DNA of 64,000 nucleotides from Coffea arabica (taxonomy: Eukaryota; Streptophyta; Magnoliopsida; Gentianales; Rubiaceae), in assembly GCF_036785885.1 (NCBI RefSeq), contig NC_092314.1, positions 13,165,638 to 13,229,637 of the forward strand. The letters run 5' to 3'. Below the pieces are notes generated by a model. It saw only the letters and a list, made by a program, of their open reading frames with translations. It made no database searches and had not been told where the DNA came from. Made by a program: the position numbers and the translations under genes. This document shows positions 35,946 to 45,919 of the stretch, piece by piece. Position 1 is the stretch's first letter; each line of letters begins with the position of its first letter.

Positions 35946-36850
35946 AGCTGCATAATGGAAAAGAAAATTTATGTGAGCAAACATGGAGATGACAACATTA
36001 TTGTTTCACCAAATGAGCCCCCAATTGTTCACCTATAAAGTAAGGCATATGAATTCCCTTTAATTTTAGTATCGGCAACTCCTATTATGTCCTTATATTT
36101 TTCATAAACGGTCTTTTAGAAATTTGTAAAATATCAATTTTTTTTTTTTGGGTTAAAGTAAAATTTCAATGGTTATTTTCTAAACAAGTAGAATTAGCTT
36201 TAATAAAGAAGTTTGCTAGATTAAGAATCAAAATCACACGAGTCAATTATTGTTTCCAAGGTGACTGTTGTTTGGTAACTAGTCTTCAAACTGTCGCTTC
36301 CAAAACCTCAGCCATGCAACCATCATCTTTACTTCGTACCAAGAATTCCATGCCTTGGGTTTATTTTCTTGTAGCATCATTCATTAATTGCTCCAAGAAA
36401 TTCATTGCCTTGGACCTCACCCTTCCTTTCTCACATCTATTTTCTACCCCGCAAGGCAAAAAAATTCTATTCTTCATATGGTTGGTTTGACAAAAAAAAA
36501 TATGGTTGGTTTTTCCTCTCATGCAACTCCTTCTAGATGCAGCTGCTTTTAAGATAATTCTGGCATGATGATATATAAACAACATGGCAGCCATTAATAT
36601 CATGATACATAGCAAAAGGGGCCACCTAATAAGAGCAAAATTGTCAAGATAAACTCATAATATCTATTAGTATACTATTACTAAAAGGTTAGGTCATAGG
36701 TGGTCCTAGGTTTGGCTCCAATTTTCCTTTTAGTTTCTTCAGTTTCTTCCTTTTTAAATATTTTTTTAAATGCAATTTTTTCACTAATATATTCTTATCA
36801 CTTAATAGGAATTAACCTCGAGTACCAACAACATAAGCACATAAAGCAAA

Positions 36851-37664
36851 CTCTCTATGTTATGCTGTCAACTGCTTCCTCTTTCTAAAAGGAACAGTTT
36901 ATTGACTTGAGCATTCGAGTGTCACTAGCTTCAACCCCAATATCTCCTTCCTTCTCTCTCTCTCTCTCGGTGCAAGATTTGTGCGCCAGCAAAATCTTAA
37001 AGCATTAACCTTTATCATGGCACTTAAGGAATGGCTTCTTCTTCTTCTTTTTTTAAGAATATAGTTATATTTTTTTATTATTGCATTCTTGTCAATTCAA
37101 AGGAATAGACAAACATGCTAGAAAAAATAGCGTGTATTTTTAAATTTAATATTACCAAGGAAAAAAAGATGATGAGATTATTCTGAATGGGGTAAGGTCA
37201 ACACATTTTCATACAACAAGCTTTTAAATTTTTGCTACTTAGAATTTATTGAGTTCCTCCTGCAGAATTTAACTGAATACAAAAGGATTTCAAGAGGGCT
37301 GGTATTATATGCCAGAGCTCAAAATTGCCCTTCTTGAGTTAAATCGTACATTATGACAAATTAACTTGGAAGGGAAAATTACATCATTTTTGTTGTGGCG
37401 TTAAAATTGTAACTGTGACAATATCATTTAATTTTAGGAGAGTATAAAACATTGTTGGAGACTTGAGATTAGTTGATGTGGGCTTTGCTAAGGGTGAATT
37501 TTCCAGTTTGATATCATATCTTTGTCAAATAAGTAAGTAGATTGTTAGATTCTGGAGCTCCTTTCTTTTCTTTCCTTATTTGTCCCTTTTTAATCTTAAT
37601 CTCATAAGTTTGTCAAAATTTACATTACCGAGTGATGCGCTATATTGAATAAATAAATGGATTT
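36851..37664. other. Intergenic, no gene seen
   Basis: Contains a CT-rich microsatellite at 36951-36969, a TTC run at about 37030, and AT-rich unique-looking sequence. No frame with recognisable protein features. Confidence 0.35.
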
Positions 37665-37667
37665 TCT

Positions 37668-37718
37668 AGCGGGTACCTATGGGCATTCATTGATGCGCCT
37701 AACATTTACCTAACTTAC

Positions 37719-37749
<31 letters not shown>

Positions 37750-37882
37750 TAACAATTATTACTCTCTCCCTTATATCTATATATCTTTCTTTGTATTTAT
37801 TTATTTTTTCTAATTAATTTTACATTTCAAAAAACATGACACCTTAAATATATTTTGACGAGTGCACAGGCACCCGTCAGAC
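37668..37882. mobile_element. Probable small MITE with (TA)n core
   Basis: The left end GCGGGTACCTATGGGCA and right end TGCACAGGCACCCGTC are imperfect inverted copies. A TA microsatellite (37722-37750) and an AT-rich stretch lie between them. The target duplication is not clear. It directly abuts the 483-bp tandem array. Confidence 0.5.
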
Positions 37883-37925
37883 AGATCTAATAAATTGGTC
37901 AGTCACTAGTTCCTGGTTCTTTGAT

Positions 37926-40078
37926 ATCAAATGAAGTGGTTTTTCTGTCATTAATTTCAAGGAATCTCGTGGTCAAGTCTCTTGGAAAAATTTTCGGTCG
38001 TTACATAATTGCCATCTATATCTTGGAAAATTAGGAATTGTTTCCATCCCTGATTAATGCTTCAAAAATCTTTGACCCTAACTCCTGTTCCTTAGAATTC
38101 GGTAGTCAATCCTATCTCAGATTTCCAATGTGGACAACTATTCAATCGCAACGGATCTTCTGTACCACATCCTGTCTCACTCCTTAAAATCTCGCCAAGT
38201 GTCCCTTAATAAACCAAACCCTCAAACAACTCAACTCAGACCATATTAAGTTAATTAATCGATTAACCGGACAAAGAAATTTAATCTCTTTAACCAATAT
38301 AACCAAAACCAAGAAAAATAAAAACTCTTTAACCAAAATCACAATTTTTCAACGGAAAAACCCTAAAATATTAAAAAACCTCTGTCCGAGTTCATCATCT
38401 TCACCATATCAAATGAAGTGGTTTTTCTGTCATTAATTTCAAGGAATCTCGTGGTCAAGTCTCTTGGAAAAATTTTCGGTCATTACATAATTGCCATCTA
38501 TATCTTGGAAAATTAGGAATTGTTTCCATCCCTGATTAATGCTTCAAAAACCTTTGACCCTAACTCCGGTTCCTTAGAATTCGGTAGTCAATCCTATCTC
38601 AGATTTCCAATGTGGACAACTATTCAATCGCAACGGATCTTCTGTACCACATCCTGTCCCACTCCTTAAAATCTCGCCAAGTGTCCCTTAATAAACCAAA
38701 CCCTCAAACAACTCAACTCAGACCATATTAAGTTAATTAATCGATTAACCGGACAAAGAAATTTAATCTCTTTAACCAATATAACCAAAACCAAGAAAAA
38801 TAAAAACTCTTTAACCAAAATCACAATTTTTCAACGGAAAAAGCCCTAAAATATTAAAAAACCTCTGTCCGAGTTCATCATCTTCACCATATCAAATGAA
38901 GTGGTTTTTCTGTCATTAATTTCAAGGAATCTCGTGGTCAAGTCTCTTGGAAAAATTTTCGATCGTTACATAATTGCCATCTATATCTTGGAAAATTAGG
39001 AATTGTTTCCATCCCTGATTAATGCTTCAAAAATCTTTGACCCTAACTCCGGTTCCTTAGAATTCGGTAGTCAATCCTATCTCAGATTTCCAATGTGGAC
39101 AACTATTCAATCGCAACGGATCTTCTGTACCACATCCTGTCCCACTCCTTAAAATCTCGCCAAGTGTCCCTTAATAAACCAAACCTTCAAACAACTCAAC
39201 TCAGACCATATTAAGTTAATTAATCGATTAACCGGACAAAGAAATTTAATCTCTTTAACCAATATAACCAAAACCAAGAAAAATAAAAACTCTTTAACCA
39301 AAATCACAATTTTTCAACGGAAAAAACCCTAAAATATTAAAAAACCTCTGTCCGAGTTCATCATCTTCACCATATCAAATGAAGTGGTTTTTCTGTCATT
39401 AATTTCAAGGAATCTCGTGGTCAAGTCTCTTGGAAAAATTTTCGGTCGTTACATAATTGCCATCTATATCTTGGAAAATTAGGAATTGTTTCCATCCCTG
39501 ATTAATGCTTCAAAAATCTTTTACCCTAACTCCGGTTCCTTAGAATTCGGTAGTCAATCCTATCTCAGATTTCCAATGTGGACAACTATTTAATCGCAAC
39601 AGATCTTCTGTACCACATCCTGTCCCACTCCTTAAAATCTCGCCAAGTGTCCCTTAATAAACCAAACCCTCAAACAACTCAACTCAGACTATATTAAGTT
39701 AATTAATCGATTAACCGGACAAAGAAATTTAATCTCTTTAACCAATATAACCAAAACCAAGAAAAATAAAAACTCTTTAACCAAAATCACAATTTTTCAA
39801 CGGAAAAAACCCTAAAATATTAAAAAACCTCTGTCCGAGTTCATCATCTTCACCATATCAAATGAAGTGGTTTTTCTGTCATTAATTTCAAGGAATCTCG
39901 TGGTCAAGTCTCTTGGAAAAATTTTCGGTCGTTACATAATTGCCATCTATATCTTGGAAAATTAGGAATTGTTTCCATCCCTGATTAATGCTTCAAAAAT
40001 CTTTGACGCTAACTCCGGTTCCTTAGAATTCGGTAGTCAATCCTATCTCAGATTTCCAATGTGGACAACTATTCAATG
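37926..40078. repeat. Tandem array, 483-bp period, about 4.4 copies
   Basis: Units start at 37926, 38408, 38891, 39374 and 39857, with spacings of 482, 483, 483 and 483. Each begins ATCAAATGAAGTGGTTTTTC and ends TCATCATCTTCACCAT. Neighbouring units differ by only a few bases. The fifth unit stops near 40078 after GGACAACTATTCAATG. The repeat is non-coding in all frames. On the minus strand each unit contains TAACGACCGAAAATTTTTCC, a phrase seen in some plant LTR and satellite sequences, so an LTR origin is possible. A GC-rich near-palindrome CGGCCCCGGGCCG follows at about 40128-40140. Confidence 0.95.
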
Positions 40079-40140
40079 ACCCTGAACTATTTCAGATTTC
40101 CAATGGGGACAAGTATTCAATGACCCCCGGCCCCGGGCCG

Positions 40141-40599
40141 ACGACAAAGTTCTTCTGAATCTCAATAGTATTTTTTTAAGGAAATTTCAAGATCTTTTAT
40201 TTCTTTATTATATAATAAATCACTTAATGAAATTAGATTATCTTTCCATTCAGTAACTTTTGATGCTGGACGTCCCAAAAACAGGTACTATCGACTTGGG
40301 CTGTAACTGAAAATTAATTAAGTCCGTGGCCAAAAAAAAAGGAAAAAAAGGATATATGTAGTATTAAAAAGTAGCTATACACTAAATATGATTTGTGATT
40401 GCACCAAAACTCCTAGATTTTAGGGCCCTCTACAATTAACGCTTTCAATTGTCTCATACTAGAATTCTGGCCCGTGCATAATTTCAAATCAAAATAATAA
40501 AATTTTTGTCGTTAAAAAAGAGTTATTTCAAAAGAAAAGGATAAAAAGAAAAATAGTATCAATTTTAGTGTCAATCTCTATGAAAATGTGTTATTTTAA
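40141..40599. other. Intergenic, no gene seen
   Basis: AT-rich, with short poly(A) runs and no recognisable feature apart from the boundary of the following MITE. Confidence 0.35.
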
Positions 40600-41267
40600 G
40601 GGTTTGTTTGTTAGGACTGAAAACATTTTCTGGAAAATGTTTTCCTAATTTTCAAGTGTTTGGTTTAATTATAACATAGGAAAATATTTTCTTTTAAAAA
40701 AGATTTTACGCTCGATGGCGTAAAATAACTTCCGCAAAAAAGAAACTGAAGTTATTTTCCCTATCTTAAAGAAATGGAAACATCGAAGTCAAACGATCAC
40801 ATCGCCATGCTTCCTCCTCCTCCTCCTACGCATGCACCCTCTTCGTTGTCCTCTATTTGTCTCTCTCACACACAGATATATGCTAAGGCAAAAAAATTTT
40901 GACAAACTCAAATCTCGGGAAATTAACTAATCTAGATCCAAAGGACTGTTCAAGTTGTCTATATTTGGGTGAAGGTTGGTGGTGATGATCAGTATGTCTA
41001 TGCGTGGTTTGGTTTTGGTTTCTTCAACAGATGTAAATGTGGGAAAATAGATGAAGATGATGATAGCAGAAGAGCCGACAAGGATGCTAAGAGGAATAAG
41101 TTAATCACAGTAACATGGGCTCAGTCATTACGACGAGCTTGGGTGTTTTTGTAAATAAGTATCCAAACACCAGAAAATAATAGAGAAAAGAAACTATTTT
41201 CCAGTCAACGATTTTCCATGGAAGACTTTTTCCGAAGAAAATATTTTACTTCGTACCAAACAGACCC
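40600..41267. mobile_element. MITE with GGGTTTGTTTG ends and TAA target duplication (668 bp)
   Basis: Starts GGGTTTGTTTGTTAGG and ends TACCAAACAGACCC, with subterminal GAAAATGTTTTCC and GAAAATATTTTAC blocks also inverted. It is flanked by TAA (40597-40599 and 41268-41270). It belongs to the same family as 62843-63650 by its ends and its TTTTCC/GGAAAA-rich arms. A 61-codon open frame inside has no recognisable domain. Confidence 0.8.
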
Positions 41268-41675
41268 TAAATGAAAGTAAAGGACAACAAATTTTCATTG
41301 ATGAAAGGTATGCAATGACACACTCATCAACTTAGAAAAACTCTTAAATTTCCTAAAAATTATATTTAATTATCATATATTCTTGCACTTCCCTATGAAA
41401 ATTTGTCCCATCTTAAACAAATTCCTTTCTTTCATCATGTTATACCCTAATAATTAAGTATATTCTTAAACTACTTATGATTCTATAAATATAAAAAATA
41501 AACAAATTGTACTTGTGGCATTAGTATTAGATAACATTTTGTTAAAATAATTACCTTGAAAAAAAAAGAAAAGAAAACATCAAAAATAAATAGAAAAAAT
41601 AAAATTCAAATTCAAATTCAAACTAAATAACATGCATCCAACTATGCTTTTTATTATTCGTTTTGGTCCTTGTAG

Positions 41676-41725
41676 GGGCTCAATGGATAATTTGACCCCA
41701 ATAGCATATGTATAAGAAGAGAAAT
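41676..41725 (+). pseudogene. Truncated last exon of prolyl 4-hydroxylase (copy C)
   Basis: After TCCTTGTAG the sequence GGGCTCAATGGATAATTTG and CCCCAATAGCATA matches the start of the live exon (GGGCTTGATGGAGAATCAG and following). It has a deletion and breaks off after AGAAGAGAAATGG where a MITE is inserted. Confidence 0.8.
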
Positions 41726-42476
41726 GGTCATTTTGATCCTTATTTTTGGAATTTTGGTCTATTTAGTCCCTTACCTATCAACGTAACCATTTTAGTCTCT
41801 TATCTTTACTATAAAAAGCCAATCTAGATCCTCTACTTTTTTTTTTTAAAACAAACGCGATCTAGATCCTCTACTAGAAAACTAAAAATTGCTAACTAAG
41901 TTAGCCCAGTGCACGCACTATTAAAAATAACCATTTTACTTCATTATTATTAGAGTCATGTTCAATTTTATTCCTTATATGTCACCGCATACCTATTGGT
42001 GCATGTGGGCTTTTTTTTTTTTAATTCTGCTCTTTTTTTATTTTAAAAGTAAATTTTTTTTTTTAAGTAAAAGGTCTTGAACTTAGGACCTCCTCTTACT
42101 TACAATTCCTTTATCACTATCACTCAACTCAACCCTTCCCATTTCAAAGGTAGACTTATAGTGCATGAAACCAGCTTCATTAGGATTTTCTAATTTTCTA
42201 TAAAAAAAAGTTCTATGTTAAATTTATTTTGTGAAAATGAGGGTCTAAATTGTTGAAAGAATGATAGATCAAAATGGTCATTTTCAATCGTGTGAATGTA
42301 TTGTACTCTGTTAGAAATTTTCAATTTTCTGTTGAAAATCTTACATTATTTTTTAATAAAAAATAAAAGACATTTTATATTAAAAGTTTTTTTAAATAAA
42401 AAAAAGATTAATATAATCACAGTAATAGATAAGGAACTGAATTTTCAAGACCCCAAATATGAGAGATCAAAATGGC
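41726..42476. mobile_element. MITE in copy C (about 750 bp)
   Basis: The left end GGTCATTTTGATCCTTATTT and right end AGAGATCAAAATGGC are inverted matches over about 27 bp. Internally, TTAGTCCCTTACC-type and GAGGGTCTAAATTG motifs recur in opposite orientation. It splits the P4H1 exon relic from the rest of copy C. The target duplication was not resolved. Confidence 0.6.
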
Positions 42477-42483
42477 ATTTTCC

Positions 42484-42740
42484 CATTAGCTCAACCAGCA
42501 AACACGATTGCTTCCCAACGTGCACGGGAACGCACCCAGCTTGCTCAGCACTCGAGACGCAAACGTGAGTACTAAAGCTAGAGGTCAAGTCTCCGGTGTC
42601 AAATCAGCTTGTTGGAAGTCAGGATGTCCTTGCCGCTTACCTATCAACTGAACTTTCATTGATCTAACCACCGCCAAAGTTGGGTGGGAGATCAATGTTC
42701 AAACATTATCTTCTATCATTTATTAATATATATGACTTGT
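42484..42740 (+). mobile_element. Possible tRNA-derived SINE
   Basis: A box A-like TTAGCTCAACCAGC at about 42486 and a box B-like GAGGTCAAGTCTCCGG at about 42580 precede a T/A-rich tail. The boxes are about 80 bases apart, more than usual, so the call is tentative. Confidence 0.35.
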
Positions 42741-42782
42741 CATTATATGTGATTTTTTAAAAGTTTATATGAGTGTGTTATG

Positions 42783-42980
42783 CGTCCGTTTAATCTGATA
42801 ATGGTTCAGTCCCCGTCAGTTTTCCTGTAGGTTTAGTTGGACTCTTCCCCCTAAAATAAGTCAAAGTAAAAGTAGATTACGTATCCGTTTGATCTGATAG
42901 TAATTCAATTCCGTTAATTATCCTATAGGTCCAATTGGGACCTCCCCTTAGAATAAGTTAGAATAGAAGTAAATGTAGAG
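42783..42980. repeat. Diverged tandem duplication of about 100 bp
   Basis: TCCGTTTAATCTGATAATGG, CCTGTAGGTTTAGTTGG and CCCCTAAAATAAGT at 42786-42860 recur as TCCGTTTGATCTGATAGTAA, CCTATAGGTCCAATTGG and CCCTTAGAATAAGT at about 42885-42960. Confidence 0.8.
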
Positions 42981-43938
42981 TAGATATTTGATGATTGACC
43001 AAAAAAACAACTTTCATTAATTTGATCTGTGATATTAAAGAGGAATTATAAAATGTGTTTGGATAGTCATTATTTGATCAAAATTTATTTTGAATAATAT
43101 TTCAAATAATCTCCCGTCTAAACACTCTAAATTAGAGTGTGGCGCACAAATATAAAAAAAGAGGAAAAATATCCCAGTCGTAAAAGTCTGAAGATGGATG
43201 GACAGTGCCAATTAAACATGAAAGAGTATGCGAATATTGAGCATAAAACTTCCAATTGACATATGACATAAAAATTCCCCTTTATATCAGGAACTCCTAT
43301 TAAGTCCTTATATTTTTTTTCTAGTATTCAACATTTATTTTCATTAAACTTGAAGTTTTGGACTTCGACCATGTTATTGATTTTTACAAGTTTTGAAAAT
43401 GTGAACAATTACTCTGATGAAAAATTCGTGTTCTAAACTAGTAGAGTTAGCTTTCATGAAGAAGTTTGACAGATGAATTATGGAAGTTTAGCATATTCAA
43501 TTTTTTTAAATAGATTTTTTCACAAAAGAAAATTTCATTTACGGATTTGATTTACATCATAGAAATTGTACAACACGATTTGATTTACATCATTGTCCTA
43601 ATGATAGGTTAAACATGCACTATAAATTACATATTTGCAATTTAACAGATATAATAGATCTAAAAATTTTTCAACAAATTTGAAAATTGCAAGAAATTTC
43701 TTAATTGTCTTTGAATAGATAAATCACTGCAACTTCCTTCTGTACATGTTGTAATTGGTAAATATGCTAATCAGCTGTTTGGAACTCCAATAATGATTAT
43801 GAGATCTGTCGAAATTAATTCAAAATCCAAAAAAATTTCACATCTGACAACCAGACGTAAAATAAATTTAGATCTAACAACAAAATAAAAAAATAAATCA
43901 ACTATTGTTTTGAAGGTGACTGTTGTTTGGTACATTTA

Positions 43939-45308
43939 GGTGGCGTTTGGTACGCATGTTGGGATCGGATTCGGATTCGAAATCATTCATCCTAGATTTG
44001 AAATGGAATCAATCATTACAATACATTTGTTTGGTTCAATGCCAGGAATGTGTATCATTACTATAGTTGATGTTTGGTTCGTTGGCTCTTTGTAAATGGG
44101 ATATAAGAAATTTTCACTAATTAAATATATTAGTATAAATGTATTAGTAAATTTAGTATAACTAATTAATAATTTATATTACTAAACATGTATAATTATT
44201 AGTATAATTAATAATATCAATTATATTACAGAGATTAATATATATTATATAATACATATAACTAATAATATTATTATTACAAGTTTGTAACTAATTAAAT
44301 TAAATATTATATATAATTAAATATATAATTATATAATATAAACAAATATTATTATACTAATATTTTATATAAATATAATATATATTACATAGTAAATATA
44401 GTTATTATTAAATTTAAAATAATAATAGTAATAATAAAATTTATTAATATTATATACATGTATATATTATAATTATATGAACATATAATATACATTTATA
44501 AATATACATATATATATTATAAATATATTATTATATAATATATATTATATAAATATAATTATATTTAACTAAATAATTATAATATATAATAATATAATAT
44601 AATCATATCATTATTATAAGTTTGTAACTAATTAAATTAAATATTATATATATAATTAATTATAATTATACAAATGTTACAATATAAATATATAATTATA
44701 ATTATATAATATATAAATATTAATTATAGTAATATTTTATATAAATATAATGTATATTACATATTAAATATAGCTATTATTATATATTATTATATTTAAA
44801 ATAATAAATATAATTATAATTATATAATTTATTAATATTATATACTTGTATATATTATAATTATATGCACATATAATATACATTTACAAATATACATATA
44901 TATTATAAATATATTATTATATAATATTAATAAATTTATAATATATATTATATAATTATAATTATATTTAACTAAATAATTATAATATATATTTATATAA
45001 TATACTAATATTATAATAAAATATTATAATTATAATATATTATATATATATATGTATATATTATAATATAAATATGAATATAAATATATAATATATATAA
45101 ATATTAATTATACTAAATATTATGTAATTATAAGATTTGGGAATCACACTTGGGTTTTGGACAAAACCCATCAACTTACTAAGGAATGGTGGAATGCTAA
45201 ATTTTGAGACATCATTCCAAAATTTCAATTCCGATAATAGTGAACCAAACATGAATTATGGGGTTTATTCCAATTTTCTATTCCCAAACCCTTTTACCAA
45301 ACGCCACC
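43939..45308. mobile_element. TTA-flanked Harbinger/Tourist-like element with about 1 kb A/T-only core
   Basis: The ends GGTGGCGTTTGGTACG and TTTTACCAAACGCCACC are inverted. It is flanked by TTA on both sides (43936-43938 and 45309-45311), the PIF/Harbinger target. Copies A and B read straight through at the same place (GGGAACTAGTTTTC and GGTAACTAGTCTTC). From about 44100 to 45130 the interior is almost only A and T, and two long stretches with TATTATATATAATTAA-type sequence (about 44290-44580 and 44640-44960) are near-duplicates of each other. Confidence 0.85.
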
Positions 45309-45835
45309 TTAACTACTCTTCAAACAGTCACTCTCAAAATCTCAGTCAACCACCAAGATCTTCATAGCAAACAAGGAATTCCATGACTTGGGCCATGGAA
45401 CACCGTTTTCAAGGGAGAAAAAAAACTCAAAAGTAGGAAATTTTGAGCATATATCTTGACTAGGCCTGAATACACATTGTTGCATTATTTTCATGAAAAT
45501 TCCCTATGAATATAGTAATACACTTGTGCTTTAAAACGAGTAAGAATAAATCTTTTGTACACTTGCAGTATATACATTATTGTTGCTGAATGCATGATAA
45601 TTAATCTAAATTTAAATTTGAAATCTAAATTTTCTATGTTGTCATGTATTCAGTCGTAATATTATATACAATATCAGTGTACGTAAGATTAGCTCAATGG
45701 ATAATGTAATATATACCATGTGGTCATAATGGTTTAAAAGATACATTTACACTTAAGCAACTTAATTTCGAATGCTTTCGATGGCAGTACGTTAATTACC
45801 AGGCTACTTCATGCACCAAAGCAAGTCTAGGGATC

Positions 45836-45843
45836 TATAAATA
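45836..45843 (+). promoter_or_regulatory. Probable TATA box of the LRR receptor kinase gene
   Basis: TATAAATA stands 77 bases before the chosen ATG at 45920. This gives room for a leader of about 45 bases, and the string is a textbook plant TATA box. Confidence 0.6.
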
Positions 45844-45919
45844 CTCCCATGTCTAAGAAAAACCCTCCAAGGCCTTAACAACACTTGTACATCTTTCCTA
45901 AATCTATTCACCAGTGACA

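Larger units (their letters stand above)
34160..36850 (+). repeat. Copy B of the triplicated P4H1-tail module
   Basis: Matches copy A (13650-17560) in order: P4H1 last exon, CTTGTTCGCGAGTTTATAGG, GCAACTGATCTTA, GTGCTAGCATC, AGCAGGCTACTGATCATC, GCAACTCCTATTATG, AATTCCATGCCTTGGG, GGGGCCACCTAATAAGAGC and GGAATTAACCTCGA. It lacks the hAT-like, retroposed and SINE insertions of copy A but has its own MITE (34451-35270) and LINE-like fragment (35737-35945). Confidence 0.88.
41640..45390 (+). repeat. Copy C of the triplicated P4H1-tail module
   Basis: The most degraded copy. The exon relic at 41676 is followed by a MITE, SINE-like sequence and other insertions. The module resumes at about 43288 (GGAACTCCTATTAAGTCC), continues with GATGAAAAATTCGTGTTC and GGTGACTGTTGTTTGGTAC, and after another insertion ends with CTTCAAACAGTCACTC and GGAATTCCATGACTTGGG at about 45375-45392. 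The LRR receptor kinase gene begins about 500 bases beyond. Confidence 0.78.

Noticed and set aside
37926..40078. CRISPR-like array from regular repeats
   Set aside because: Units are 483 bp with no unique spacers; plain tandem duplication in plant DNA.
40969..41154. 61-codon frame as a small gene
   Set aside because: Lies wholly within the 40600-41267 MITE and has no recognisable features.
45914..45919. In-frame GTG start six bases before the receptor kinase ATG
   Set aside because: Plant nuclear genes start at ATG in nearly all cases; the ATG at 45920 gives a proper signal peptide.
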